Part shown: in pieces, positions 19,501 through 28,054 of the stretch | How positions within the stretch are numbered: position 1 is the first letter of the stretch | Layout: each line of letters opens with the position of its first letter | Assembly: GCA_000828835.1 (NCBI GenBank) | Contig: AP014633.1 | Span: 3,038,001 to 3,102,000 of the forward strand | Direction: 5' to 3' | DNA: 64,000 nt | Source of the DNA: Thioploca ingrica | GTDB taxonomy: Bacteria; Pseudomonadota; Gammaproteobacteria; Beggiatoales; Beggiatoaceae | Translations under genes and position numbers: made by a program | The notes under the pieces: model-generated | What the model was told of the DNA's origin: nothing | The model's input: only the letters and a program-made list of their open reading frames with translations | The model's database searches: none

Positions 19501-20210
19501 GCTTCCAGTTCTCGACGTGCTACAATAACTTGTCCACAAGCATCCACCACTGGCTGAATATAGCTCAGTAGCTCAGTATCATAACCCGCCGGCCGATTAG
19601 CTAGACCAATTTCACCCACCAGTATATCGTTGTAATAAATGGGTACCCCCAAGAAACTGTTGATGTCAGGGTGTCCGGGGGGGATACCCGCATGGCGGGG
19701 GTCATGTTGCGGATCGTTAGTGATGATTTGCTCACCGGTAGTAACGACATAACCGAATAAATTGTCTAGTTTTTTAAAGATGAAGCCGGTGTTTTTGTTG
19801 GCATCATGGAATTGGCGGGTGTTTTCATTCCAAGCGATGTCGGAAAAAAAAGCATAAATTTTTAAAAACGGGACACCGCTTTCTTCGTACAAGATATTAC
19901 CAATAAAACCGAATTGGCTATTGGTCAAAATGGTAATATCTTGCAATAAATTGCTATACATAACAACGGGATCGGGTTCACGGATGAATTGGGTTTGGAA
20001 GCGATGGATAGTTTCTAATAGTTGGTTTTTACAATCTAATTCAGCTACCCATTCTTGCAATTGCTGTTCGAGTTCGGCATTGCGTTGTCGCGTTCGAGAT
20101 TCACTCTTCTGCAAAGTTTGGGTGCGAATTTTGACTTGGTATCTTAGCAACCCTAACCAGATGACTAAAAAAAGTATTATTGCACTCGTTAATAATAAGA
20201 AAGCAACCAT
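16533..20210 (-). CDS. Hybrid sensor histidine kinase (TM-GAF-PAS x4-HisKA-HATPase-REC)
   Basis: 1225 residues. There is one N-terminal membrane helix (2-24) and a coiled coil. A GAF domain follows (~85-235, with [20 protein letters not shown]), then four PAS domains (~255-370, 385-505, 512-630, 640-765). HisKA has the phosphorylated His in [15 protein letters not shown] (~790). HATPase carries [20 protein letters not shown] and GTGLGLPI. The REC domain (~1030-1150) opens [10 protein letters not shown] and has its phospho-Asp in IIMDVKMP. The last ~75 residues are helical but lack a clear HPt His. It is a phosphorelay sensor kinase of unknown signal. It follows moxR by 44 bases on the same strand. 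Confidence 0.9.
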   Translation of the reverse strand: MVAFLLLTSAIILFLVIWLGLLRYQVKIRTQTLQKSESRTRQRNAELEQQLQEWVAELDCKNQLLETIHRFQTQFIREPDPVVMYSNLLQDITILTNSQFGFIGNILYEESGVPFLKIYAFFSDIAWNENTRQFHDANKNTGFIFKKLDNLFGYVVTTGEQIITNDPQHDPRHAGIPPGHPDINSFLGVPIYYNDILVGEIGLANRPAGYDTELLSYIQPVVDACGQVIVARRELEARLQAEQSLAEQEARLREITTTLAEGLYVTDVKGHIIFTNPATQKLLGWTEAELLHQSAHTLFHHSYPDGSPYPPENCPLAVSKAQVEVIRYEDELFWRQNGQPLPVSISAAPILRDSEMTGLVVAFHDTSERKRAENALRKTKDQLQNYLDIAGVIFVILNLDQTVHLINKKGCEILGLPSEEIIGKNWFDHFIPSSDRSQTLASFSMLIAGELQPFEYFENKVLTQAGEERLIAWNNKLLWDETGQIIGTLSSGEDITERRRMEEALRQSEERLRSTFESLDDLLFVLDQAGRFIEYHQPHNRHDLYVPPEQFLGKNYQEILPLTVSRLIEAAWQKIIDTGQGQQIEYALPIHGEQHWYSAGLSQRLDEQGQFAGITVVARDITERNRLEETLRRNEQRLQIALAAAKAGTFYYELQSDCYELDQRSLEILGLNTQHVKETHPAWYQCVFPDDLATIRQIMNQALASGDTFDAQYRVVHPHGEIRHVRTQAFIIRDEQQYQPQAIVGLNFDITEQKQTEEELIHAREKAEAANRAKSSFLANMSHELRTPLNGILGYTQILLRNPTLDEERRQQIYVIQRSGEHLLTLINDVLDLSKIEAGRLELQVQEMFPQAFFNDMVSLFQMRARQKGIEFEYECRPATQGLPEIIQADEKRLRQVVLNLLSNAIKFTERGKVILRTLYHDNMLTVEVQDTGCGIETKDLEIIFEPFRQVGNQQYQEGTGLGLPICRKLIKIMGGELQVTSIPSQGSQFDFSIPLQIISWGKVSNSILELPKNIKGFNGKTRKILIVDDVESNRKILKDLLTPLGFILAEAVDGEQALVQAHRFQPEVIIMDVKMPVRDGLETTRCLREQAQFKNTPIFILSAGVFAEQQAEAIAAGATTFLEKPLQTEALLTALEHYADIHWQLIELAADRLTLETMPMAPPLEVLQTLQRLAQRGDVDGLLQQLKTLQQNSQLTEFCHQALALVQEFKLRALRKFLLQFKSQ

Positions 20211-20236
20211 GGCAAGACCAATTTTTAGCAGTTTGG

Positions 20237-20256
20237 CTCGGTTGGCCGAGTTTTTT
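20237..20256 (+). terminator. Terminator-like hairpin pointing against the local genes
   Basis: CTCGG-TTGG-CCGAG followed by TTTTTT reads as a short intrinsic terminator on the plus strand, yet moxR and the kinase are both on the minus strand. It may stop antisense transcription, or it may act only as a hairpin after moxR. The stem is only 5 bp. Confidence 0.35.
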
Positions 20257-21178
20257 AAGGGATAGCCACTTCTTCAATTAATTGCTTAACTAAAGTATGG
20301 GTGTTACCGGGTTTGGTTATAGCCACTAAACGGTGACCAACGACACCGGGGAGTATCATTTGGACATCCTCAGGAACAACATAGTCACGCCCGTGTATCA
20401 GAGCCCAAGCTTGAGCACAATGGAGTATAGCCAATCCAGCACGAGGAGATAAACCCATTTGATAACGAGGTGATTGCCGAGTGAATTCCAAAATGGCTTG
20501 GAGGTAGTCGATTAAAGCTTCCGCAATATGAACTTGTGAAATGGCCTGTTGAATTGCTAAAATATCTGGAACAGTCATTAAAGCTTCCATTTCGGCAATC
20601 ATTTCGCGGCGATCGCGGCCTTTTAACAAAGCCCGTTCAGTTTGATGATTAGGATAACCGAGTTCTAAGCGCATCATAAAACGATCTAATTGTGACTCTG
20701 GTAAAGGAAAAGTACCAATTTGATACAAGGGATTTTGGGTTGCTAACACGAAAAAAGGGGTCGGGAGAGGGCGAGTTTCGCCTTCTGCTGTTACCTGATG
20801 TTCTTCCATGGCTTCTAATAAAGCACTTTGAGTTTTTGGGGTTGCCCGATTGATTTCATCGGCTAAAACCATTTGAGCGAAAATCGGCCCTAAATGAAAT
20901 TTGAATTGACCAACTTCCTTATCATAAACGGATACTCCAATAATATCAGCGGGAAGTAAATCACTAGTAAATTGAATGCGCTGAAAACTTAAACCTAATA
21001 CGCGTGCCAATACGTGGGCAAGCGTTGTTTTACCGACACCAGGTACGTCTTCAATTAAGACATGTCCTCGTGCTATCAGGGCAGTGAGGGCCAGACGAAT
21101 CGGTATTTCCTTACCTAAAATAACTTGACTCACTTGAGTCACGAGGTGGTCGATGGTCGCTTTAATATCCGGAATCAT
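20255..21178 (-). CDS. MoxR family AAA+ ATPase
   Basis: 307 residues, normal length. Walker A is GVGKTT at 47-52, Walker B MVLADEINRA at 103-112, and LLEAMEEHQVT and FVLATQNP (sensor 1) follow. MoxR ATPases act as chaperones that mature or activate protein complexes, usually with a VWA-domain partner encoded nearby. Here no VWA or DUF58 gene is adjacent; the upstream gene is a CopD-like membrane protein whose stop overlaps this start by four bases (ATGA), so the two are translationally coupled. The client is unknown. Confidence 0.9.
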   Translation of the reverse strand: MIPDIKATIDHLVTQVSQVILGKEIPIRLALTALIARGHVLIEDVPGVGKTTLAHVLARVLGLSFQRIQFTSDLLPADIIGVSVYDKEVGQFKFHLGPIFAQMVLADEINRATPKTQSALLEAMEEHQVTAEGETRPLPTPFFVLATQNPLYQIGTFPLPESQLDRFMMRLELGYPNHQTERALLKGRDRREMIAEMEALMTVPDILAIQQAISQVHIAEALIDYLQAILEFTRQSPRYQMGLSPRAGLAILHCAQAWALIHGRDYVVPEDVQMILPGVVGHRLVAITKPGNTHTLVKQLIEEVAIP

Positions 21179-21639
21179 AAAACCAATTGTCGACCGAGTT
21201 TGACAATTAAAATAATTAATAATCCTAACAATAAGTTGGTAGCAACAATGCGCCGAATTGAGTTCAAATAATTAGCCGCTTTGGCAAAGTTATGTTCCGC
21301 CGTCGCCTGTTTTAATTGAGGAAAAGGGATAAAAAACAAGTATACAAATAAGAGTGTCATAATACCCGCTAAATTCAACATGATATGAATATGGATATCC
21401 ATCGGACTGAGACCACCATAATCCCAAATAATCCATAACCCCGTTAACCATAATAAAATCACCGCAATCCATACCCAGAGAAAAAATCGGGTAAATACTT
21501 TTAATAATAAGGGAAACCGTAACGGGGGTTCGAGTAATTCAGCCGCAGTAGGACGTAAAATCATATGGGCGAAAAACATTCCACCTACCCAAACGACTAC
21601 GGCCAGCAGATGTAAGGTTAAAGCGATTGTTAGTATCAT
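21175..21639 (-). CDS. CopD-like four-helix membrane protein
   Basis: 154 residues with four predicted membrane helices. The opening LTLHLLAVVVWVGGMFFAHM and the central WIAVILLWLTGLWIIW resemble the CopD domain of copper-resistance proteins and related putative membrane proteins with conserved His and Trp residues. A copper role is inferred only from family resemblance. It overlaps moxR by four bases, forming a two-gene unit, possibly three with the kinase downstream. Confidence 0.65.
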   Translation of the reverse strand: MILTIALTLHLLAVVVWVGGMFFAHMILRPTAAELLEPPLRFPLLLKVFTRFFLWVWIAVILLWLTGLWIIWDYGGLSPMDIHIHIMLNLAGIMTLLFVYLFFIPFPQLKQATAEHNFAKAANYLNSIRRIVATNLLLGLLIILIVKLGRQLVL

Positions 21640-21796
21640 AATGTTATATTTTTCCTATTGTTATGCAATAATAACTCAATTGTTTCACCCAAATTAATCA
21701 TACTCATCAGCTAGCGGACTATCAAATCCTTTTATCTCACTGTAAATATCATCATGAAAGTACCTGATCTTCAATACTTCGTACCGTTTGCAGTAG

Positions 21797-21825
21797 AGTG
21801 CGTTAGACGATAGTCGTAATGCACC
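21797..21825. repeat. Dispersed palindrome, family 1 (inverted copy)
   Basis: AGTGCGTTA...TAATGCACC with the same loop sequence (ACGATAGTCG) and flanks as the element at 2214-2242, in reverse orientation. It lies in the 226-base divergent region between the copD-like gene and murD. Confidence 0.7.
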
Positions 21826-21865
21826 AATTTTAATAATCTTAACACGTTATTTTAACTTTTTATTA

Positions 21866-23266
21866 ATGAGGTCAAGTAAAACATTGGACCATGTTATCTC
21901 CCATCCATTCTCAAGTATTCGTCCCCAAGAATATACTGTCGTTATGGGAATGGGCAAAACCGGAACCGCCTGTGCTCAGTTCTTAACCCGAAAAAAAGTC
22001 AAGGTGGTGGTGATGGATAACCGAGTTAAGCCACCGGGATTAAGTACACTTCAGCAAAACTTACCACAAGTGAGTTGTTTAACCGGTCGCTTTGATGCTG
22101 AACAATTAGCTCAGGCAACCGAGATTATTATTAGTCCGGGAATTTCTCAGCGAGAATCAGCATTAGCATTGGCTCAAGCAAGCGGTGTTCCTATTATCAG
22201 TGAAATTGAATTATTTGCTCGTTATATGAATGCCCCGGTAGTGGCTATCACCGGATCGAATGGGAAAAGCACGGTAACCACTTTAGTCGGCGAAATGGCT
22301 AAACAAGCGGGTTGGCAAGTGCAAGTTGGTGGTAATTTGGGTACGCCAGCTATTGAGCTATTGAGTGATCCGGCGCCAGATTTATATGTATTAGAACTAT
22401 CCAGCTTTCAATTAGAAACGACTTATTCTCTCAACCCGAAAGCCGCTGTGGTTTTGAACATTAGTGAAGATCATATGGATCGTTATCAACAGCTTGAGGA
22501 ATATATTTTTGCTAAACAACGCATTTATCGTGGTGATGGCGTTGTGGTTATCAATGCCGATGATCCTCGAGTAGTTGCTTTGTTACCACCTAATCGCCGC
22601 TCGCTGAGCTTTAGTTTACAGGCTCAGCAGGGAGATTTTAGAGTGGCTCAACACGAGGGTGAATTATACCTGGTTCGGGTTCAAGAAACGGTGATTACTC
22701 CGTTATTACCCACTAAAGCGGTAAAATTGCCCGGCAGTATGATGCGGGCTAATATTTTAGCTGCTTTGGCATTAGGGGAAGCCGTTGGGTTACCGCTGTT
22801 GCCTAGGTTAGAAGCTATCCAATCTTTTGCGGGATTACCACATCGTTGTGTTTGGGTGGCTAATAAACAAGGAATTGATTGGTATAATGATTCTAAAGGA
22901 ACTAATGTTGGTGCGACGATTGCTGCCATTCAGAATTTAGATAAACCCGAACACGTGATACTTATTGCCGGTGGTGAGGGTAAGGGCGCTGATTTTACTC
23001 CTTTAGCTGCGGCTGTGAGTCAACATTGTCGAGCTTGTGTCTTGATTGGGCGAGATGCACCGCTGATTGCTGCCGTAATCGGGAAAAGCGTTCCAGTGTA
23101 TCATGCTCAAAGTATGATAGCAGCAGTCATTCAAGCCGCTACCCTAGCCAGTCCTGGTGATGCGGTATTATTATCGCCAGCGTGCGCCAGTTTTGATATG
23201 TTTAACAACTATGAACATCGTGGACAAGTGTTTGAAACAGCAGTACACCAATTGGCAGATGATTGA
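21866..23266 (+). CDS. murD: UDP-N-acetylmuramoyl-L-alanine--D-glutamate ligase
   Basis: 466 residues. It adds D-Glu to UDP-MurNAc-L-Ala in the cytoplasm, the second Mur ligase step. The N-terminal nucleotide-fold motif MGMGKTGTACA, the ATP loop TGSNGKST (~residue 132), the central NISEDHMDRY and the C-terminal NDSKGTNVGATIAA are all standard for MurD. The first ~25 residues precede the usual family start, and the ribosome binding site is weak. It is the first gene of the local dcw run; mraY, murF and the earlier genes are not upstream, where a moxR unit lies instead. The next expected gene, ftsW, is only a remnant. Confidence 0.95.
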   Translation: MRSSKTLDHVISHPFSSIRPQEYTVVMGMGKTGTACAQFLTRKKVKVVVMDNRVKPPGLSTLQQNLPQVSCLTGRFDAEQLAQATEIIISPGISQRESALALAQASGVPIISEIELFARYMNAPVVAITGSNGKSTVTTLVGEMAKQAGWQVQVGGNLGTPAIELLSDPAPDLYVLELSSFQLETTYSLNPKAAVVLNISEDHMDRYQQLEEYIFAKQRIYRGDGVVVINADDPRVVALLPPNRRSLSFSLQAQQGDFRVAQHEGELYLVRVQETVITPLLPTKAVKLPGSMMRANILAALALGEAVGLPLLPRLEAIQSFAGLPHRCVWVANKQGIDWYNDSKGTNVGATIAAIQNLDKPEHVILIAGGEGKGADFTPLAAAVSQHCRACVLIGRDAPLIAAVIGKSVPVYHAQSMIAAVIQAATLASPGDAVLLSPACASFDMFNNYEHRGQVFETAVHQLADD

Positions 23267-23387
23267 TTTACTCAGGTTACGCACAGTTGCCATACCCCCA
23301 TTAGCTTTGATGAGTTGTGGTGGTCCCAATTTACGGATGACGTGCTGGATGTTGGCATTGTTGTTGCGCGTCGATTATGAAAATTAA
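23267..23387 (+). pseudogene. ftsW: ftsW remnant (C-terminal fragment)
   Basis: Directly after the murD stop, an open stretch of 39 codons without a start reads RTVAIPPLALMSCGGPNL, then RMTCWMLALLLRVDYEN and a stop. This matches the end of FtsW (PTKGLTLPLxSYGGSSL...LLLRIDYE), the septal peptidoglycan polymerase that belongs exactly here between murD and murG. The canonical SYGGSS loop is altered to SCGGPN. All the upstream ~340 codons are missing, so this is deletion scar, not a gene. Confidence 0.8.
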
Positions 23388-23415
23388 TTAGCCCAATAGA
23401 AGGAAGAATTCATCA

Positions 23416-24516
23416 ATGACACAATCAGTCCTTCCAACTCGCTCATCATCACAGCCCATACTCCTGATGGCGGGTGGTACCGGTGGACATGTTTTTCCGG
23501 CGCTTGCGATTGCTCAGGCTTTACAAGCACAAGGCATTAAAGTATCTTGGTTAGGAACGCGCCGGGGTTTAGAAGCACGGGTGGTACCTAAAGCGGGTAT
23601 TGATATAAAGTACGTTAATATCAGTGGATTACGTGGAAAGAATCGCCTGGACTTATTGGTAGCACCCATTAAAATCATGGTAGCGATTTGGCAAACAATA
23701 CAAATTTTACGTACTTTACGCCCGGCTGCGGTGGTGGGAATGGGTGGTTTTGTCACTGGTCCAGGTGGAGTTGCCGCTTGGCTGTTAGGTATTCCATTAT
23801 TAATCCATGAGCAAAATGCCATTGCCGGCTTAACCAATAGTTGGTTAGCTTACCTTGCTGGTCAAATTATGGAAGCTTTTCCTAACACTTTTCCGCCGGA
23901 TTACTATGCCATACACACGGGCAATCCGCTTCGTGCTGAAATTATGGCTCTAACCTTATCTGCGCCTCGAAGTGGGCACAATCCTTTTAGGATATTAGTG
24001 GTAGGAGGTAGTTTAGGGGCGAAAGCGCTAAATGAAACGGTACCAATCGCTTTACAACAAGTGGTTGGGCAAATAACGGTTTGGCATCAGACCGGCGAAA
24101 CTCATGTTGCTGCAATGCAAAATGCGTATGCGCAAGCTTCTTTCCCAGCACGGATCGAGGCTTTTATTGAAGATATGGCAGCGGCTTATGCGTGGGCTGA
24201 TATTGTCATTTGCCGCGCAGGTGCTTTGACTATTAGTGAATTAGCTCAAGCTGGCGTTGCGAGTATATTAATACCTTACCCTTATGCGGTTGATGACCAT
24301 CAGACTTATAATGCGCAATTTTTAGCCATCCAAGGTGCTGCTATTTTATTACCACAAACTCAATTAACTGTAGATAAATTAGCCAGTTTGATTACATCAC
24401 TGTATCATGATTCCACCCGGTTACAATTAATGTCAAGCGCAGCACGAAATTGTGCCATGCCAATGGCTTTGCAACAAATTGTTAACTTAATCATAAAAAA
24501 CGCTTATTCGGTTTAA
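23416..24516 (+). CDS. murG: UDP-GlcNAc--MurNAc-pentapeptide-lipid GlcNAc transferase
   Basis: 366 residues. It converts lipid I to lipid II on the inner face of the membrane. The N-terminal MAGGTGGHVFPALAIA loop, HEQNAIAGLTN near residue 133, VVGGSLGAKALN (~195) and ICRAGALTISELA with an acidic/GlcNAc-binding loop (~270) are all MurG hallmarks. AGGAAG lies ~10 bases before the ATG. It follows the ftsW remnant by 28 bases. Codon use is like its neighbours. Confidence 0.95.
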   Translation: MTQSVLPTRSSSQPILLMAGGTGGHVFPALAIAQALQAQGIKVSWLGTRRGLEARVVPKAGIDIKYVNISGLRGKNRLDLLVAPIKIMVAIWQTIQILRTLRPAAVVGMGGFVTGPGGVAAWLLGIPLLIHEQNAIAGLTNSWLAYLAGQIMEAFPNTFPPDYYAIHTGNPLRAEIMALTLSAPRSGHNPFRILVVGGSLGAKALNETVPIALQQVVGQITVWHQTGETHVAAMQNAYAQASFPARIEAFIEDMAAAYAWADIVICRAGALTISELAQAGVASILIPYPYAVDDHQTYNAQFLAIQGAAILLPQTQLTVDKLASLITSLYHDSTRLQLMSSAARNCAMPMALQQIVNLIIKNAYSV

Positions 24517-24517
24517 C

Positions 24518-24698
24518 CCGTTATCAGTGAACAGTTATCAATGAATCATTTAGATAGGGAAGGATTTGGGAAAATTGGCTTGATAAGGAGAGGTGGGGAA
24601 GAGGTCAAGAGAATTCGGTTAAAAATTTATCTCCTCACAACTCATTGAATATAAGTCGCTATAATAACTAACAACGGCTAACTGTTCACTGATAACGG
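24518..24698. repeat. 18-bp inverted repeat between murG and murC
   Basis: CCGTTATCAGTGAACAGT (24518-24535) is the exact reverse complement of 24681-24698. About 145 bases without a gene lie between. Extra GATAACTG units follow just before the murC start and replace any recognisable ribosome binding site. Confidence 0.75.
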
Positions 24699-24722
24699 CT
24701 AACGGACAACTGATAACTGAAA

Positions 24723-26174
24723 ATGAACATCATCGAACACAATAAAACCCAGCTACCTAAACGTGGGCGACGGATTCACTTCGTCGGGATAGGCGGTGCC
24801 GGCATGGGCGGTATTGCTGAGGTCATGCACCGGATTGGTTATGCAGTCTCTGGCTCCGATTTGCACAAGAATCCGATGACCCGTCGATTAGTTGATCTAG
24901 GTATTAAAATTCAAATTGGACACACTGCCGAACAAATTCATGGTTGTGATGTCGTTGTCATTTCGAGCGCTGTTACTGCAGATAATCCGGAAGTACAGGC
25001 AGCACGTGCGCGACGAATTCCCATCATTCCACGCGCGGAGATGCTGGGGGAATTAATGCGATTTCGTCAAGGCATTGCGATTGCCGGAACGCATGGTAAA
25101 ACTACTACCACCAGCTTAATTACGAGTCTGTTAGCCGAAGGTGGACTGGATCCGACTTTTGTTATCGGTGGTCGTTTAAATAGCGTGGGTACTCATGCCA
25201 GTTTAGGTTCGGGAAATTATCTGGTTGCGGAAGCCGATGAAAGTGATGCTTCCTTTTTATACTTAAAAGCGGTCATGGCGGTTGTCACTAACATTGATGC
25301 CGATCATATGAGTACTTATCACCACGATTTTAACCAATTACGTCAAGCCTTTCTTGATTTTCTACAACAACTGCCGTTTTATGGGTTAGCGGTTTTATGT
25401 ATCGATGATCCGGTGATAGCCGAGTTATTACCGCAGTTAACTAAACCGATGTTAACTTATGGTCTTTCTGCTCAAGCCGATATTCGTGCCATTGATATTA
25501 GACAAACTCAGAATCAAACCCGTTTTACCGTATTGCGAGATCAAGTCCCCTGCTTAGAAATCCAACTTAATTTACCGGGTAAACACAATGTTCGTAATGC
25601 CCTCGCTGCGATTGCCATTGCCCAAGAAGTTGGCGTGTCAAATGCGGCGATTACTCATGCTTTACAAACTTTTGGTGGCATTGATCGCCGCTTTCAAATG
25701 CAAAGTATTCTCACTCGTCAGGGTGAAATTTTGTTGATTGATGACTATGGACATCATCCACGGGAAATGGCCGCCGTTTTTCAAGCCATTCGTGAAGGTT
25801 GGCCTAATCGACGTTTAGTGGTGGTATTTCAACCACATCGTTACACGCGCACCCAGGATTTATTTGCTGAATTTGTTGAAGTACTAGCGACGGTGGATCA
25901 GTTATTCTTACTGGAAGTTTATGCGGCTGGTGAATCGATTATTACTAGTGCGACTGGAGAAGCTTTATCCCAAGCGATTGCGGCTCAGAGTCGAATTAAA
26001 CCGGTATTTGTACCACATCCGGAACAATTACCTCAGTTATTACTTCCTTTATTGCAAGACCAAGACATTTTATTAACACTCGGTGCTGGCAATATTGGTG
26101 TTATTGCTGCCCAGTTACCCAATGCTTTAACCAGTGGAGAACGCCATGAATCCGCTCAATTCTCAGCCCATTAA
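24723..26174 (+). CDS. murC: UDP-N-acetylmuramate--L-alanine ligase
   Basis: 483 residues. It is the first Mur ligase and adds L-Ala to UDP-MurNAc. The N-terminal domain has HFVGIGGAGMGGIAE, the ATP loop is AGTHGKTTTTSL (~residue 118), followed by AEADESDASFL and the C-terminal IDDYGHHPREM and FQPHRYTRTQDLF. Length is normal. The last 29 bases overlap murB. No Shine-Dalgarno sequence is obvious; the region upstream is filled by repeat units. Confidence 0.95.
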   Translation: MNIIEHNKTQLPKRGRRIHFVGIGGAGMGGIAEVMHRIGYAVSGSDLHKNPMTRRLVDLGIKIQIGHTAEQIHGCDVVVISSAVTADNPEVQAARARRIPIIPRAEMLGELMRFRQGIAIAGTHGKTTTTSLITSLLAEGGLDPTFVIGGRLNSVGTHASLGSGNYLVAEADESDASFLYLKAVMAVVTNIDADHMSTYHHDFNQLRQAFLDFLQQLPFYGLAVLCIDDPVIAELLPQLTKPMLTYGLSAQADIRAIDIRQTQNQTRFTVLRDQVPCLEIQLNLPGKHNVRNALAAIAIAQEVGVSNAAITHALQTFGGIDRRFQMQSILTRQGEILLIDDYGHHPREMAAVFQAIREGWPNRRLVVVFQPHRYTRTQDLFAEFVEVLATVDQLFLLEVYAAGESIITSATGEALSQAIAAQSRIKPVFVPHPEQLPQLLLPLLQDQDILLTLGAGNIGVIAAQLPNALTSGERHESAQFSAH

Positions 26175-27090
26175 CCAACCGTTCTCAACTCAAGCAGTCC
26201 CTTTTAATCTACGGGAATTACGGGGCACCTTACGTCACCAAGAACCGATGCATGCCCATACCACTTGGCGAGTCGGAGGACCCGCACAATGGTTTTATGA
26301 ACCGGCTGATCTCAGTGATCTGATTCAATTGTTAACCGGTATTCCCCCAGATATCCCGGTTTTTTGGTTAGGCTTAGGCAGTAACTTATTGGTGCGAGAT
26401 GGGGGCATACCGGGTTTAGTAATCCTCACCGCGGGTTGCTTAAATGAGTTAAAATTAGTGGATACTCAACAACTCTATGTCCAAGCGGGTGTCAGTTGTG
26501 CTAAAGTGGCTCGGTTTGCTGCTCAAGCGGGACTAACTGGCACAGAATTTTTAGCGGGCATACCTGGCACCTTGGGTGGAGCCTTGGCGATGAATGCGAG
26601 TGCTTGGGGTGGTGAAACGTGGTCATTGGTACAGAGTGTAGAAACTATCAACCGGCGTGGACAACTACATTATCGTACTGCTACGGATTATGAAATTGGT
26701 TATCGCCAAGTGATTGGTCCCCAAGAAGAATGGTTTATATCGGCTACCTTACAATTGCAACCGAATCCCATCGCCGCGAATAAGGCCAAGATTCGCTGGT
26801 TACTGGAACAACGTCATGACAAACAACCGATTGGCTTACCCAGTGGGGGTTCGGTATTTCGTAACCCACCCGGGCATTATGCGGGTCAGCTCATAGAACA
26901 AGCGGGTTGGAAAGGGCGAGGTGTCGGTGGTGCAACCGTTGCAGAAAAACACGCGAATTTTATTATCAATAGTCATCATGCCACTGCGGCTGATATTGAG
27001 AATTTAATAACCCAAATAGCGAATTCGGTGGAACAAAACTTTGGTATTCATTTAATACCAGAAGTGCATATTATTGGAATTTATTGTTGA
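26146..27090 (+). CDS. murB: UDP-N-acetylenolpyruvoylglucosamine reductase
   Basis: 314 residues from the ATG at 26146, chosen because GGAGA lies 5 bases upstream; an in-frame GTG at 26134 would add four residues. MurB is an FAD enzyme that reduces the enolpyruvyl group with NADPH to give UDP-MurNAc. Motifs: TTWRVGGPA (~40), GLGSNLLVRDGG, EFLAGIPGTLGGALAMNAS, and PSGGSVFRNP with the catalytic Ser. The organisation is that of the short type II MurB. The start lies inside murC, implying translational coupling. Confidence 0.94.
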   Translation: MNPLNSQPINQPFSTQAVPFNLRELRGTLRHQEPMHAHTTWRVGGPAQWFYEPADLSDLIQLLTGIPPDIPVFWLGLGSNLLVRDGGIPGLVILTAGCLNELKLVDTQQLYVQAGVSCAKVARFAAQAGLTGTEFLAGIPGTLGGALAMNASAWGGETWSLVQSVETINRRGQLHYRTATDYEIGYRQVIGPQEEWFISATLQLQPNPIAANKAKIRWLLEQRHDKQPIGLPSGGSVFRNPPGHYAGQLIEQAGWKGRGVGGATVAEKHANFIINSHHATAADIENLITQIANSVEQNFGIHLIPEVHIIGIYC

Positions 27091-27139
27091 ATATGAGTAT
27101 TTTTTTACTTAGTTTATTATTCATCTTGAGTTAAAAAGC

Positions 27140-28054
27140 ATGACAACAGACTTTGGCAAAGTAGCTGTATTAATGGGAGGAAATTCGGCGGAACGAGAAA
27201 TCTCCCTCAAAAGTGGACGCGCTGTTCTAGCCGCTTTGTTAAGACAGGGCGTTGATGCCGTAGCGATAGACACTGCCAACGAATGGCTGAGTCAATTGAT
27301 CACCCACCAGTTTGCTCGAGTTTTTATCGCGTTGCATGGGCGTGGTGGTGAAGATGGTGTTATTCAAGGGTTATTGGATAGCATTGGTTTACCCTATACC
27401 GGGAGTGGTGTTTTAGGTGCGGCGTTAGCGATGGATAAATATCGCACTAAACTGATTTGGCAAGGCAGCGGATTACCTACCCCACCAAGTCAGCTATTAA
27501 CCCATAAACTTGATTTAAATCAAATCGTTGAAAAATTAGGTTTGCCCCTGATGGTTAAACCGGTGTTAGAAGGTTCCAGTGTGGGAATGAGTAAAGTTAA
27601 CCGACGAGAAGAATTAGAATCCGCTTGGGAGACCGCCGCTCAATATCATTGTGATGTTCTGGTAGAGCGTTATATCACTGGCCCAGAATATACGGCATCC
27701 ATTCTCAATGACGTGGTATTGCCTTTAATTCGCTTGGAAACGCCACGGGATTTTTATGACTTCGCCGCTAAATATCATGATCCGCATACCACTTATATTT
27801 GTCCTTGTGGCTTACCACCAGATCAAGAACAAAGTTTACAACAACTGGCTAAGCAAGCTTTTCTCGCTATCAATGCCAGTGGTTGGGGTCGAGTTGATTT
27901 CATTTGTGATCAGACCGGTCAGCCTTGGCTATTGGAAGTCAATACGGTACCCGGGATGACCGATCACAGTCTGGTGCCAATGGCTGCCAAAACCGCCGGG
28001 ATTACCTTTGATGAACTGGTATTACGTATTCTAGCAACCGCATGGACTCGATAA
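27140..28054 (+). CDS. ddl: D-alanine--D-alanine ligase
   Basis: 304 residues, ATP-grasp fold. It makes the D-Ala-D-Ala dipeptide used by MurF. Motifs: VLMGGNSAEREISLKSG near the start, ALHGRGGEDGVIQG (~70), the ATP-grasp core KPVLEGSSVGMSKV (~140), and the C-terminal LLEVNTVPGMTDHSL. The length and the position between murB and ftsQ point to DdlB. Its stop overlaps the ftsQ start region by 13 bases. Confidence 0.95.
   Translation: MTTDFGKVAVLMGGNSAEREISLKSGRAVLAALLRQGVDAVAIDTANEWLSQLITHQFARVFIALHGRGGEDGVIQGLLDSIGLPYTGSGVLGAALAMDKYRTKLIWQGSGLPTPPSQLLTHKLDLNQIVEKLGLPLMVKPVLEGSSVGMSKVNRREELESAWETAAQYHCDVLVERYITGPEYTASILNDVVLPLIRLETPRDFYDFAAKYHDPHTTYICPCGLPPDQEQSLQQLAKQAFLAINASGWGRVDFICDQTGQPWLLEVNTVPGMTDHSLVPMAAKTAGITFDELVLRILATAWTR

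Noticed and set aside
16533-20210. C-terminal HPt domain of the hybrid kinase
   Set aside because: The last 75 residues are helical, but I see no HPt-type His with its usual surroundings.
24518-24698. Mobile element between murG and murC
   Set aside because: There is an 18-bp inverted repeat, but no transposase gene and no target duplication within the ~145 bases between the arms.
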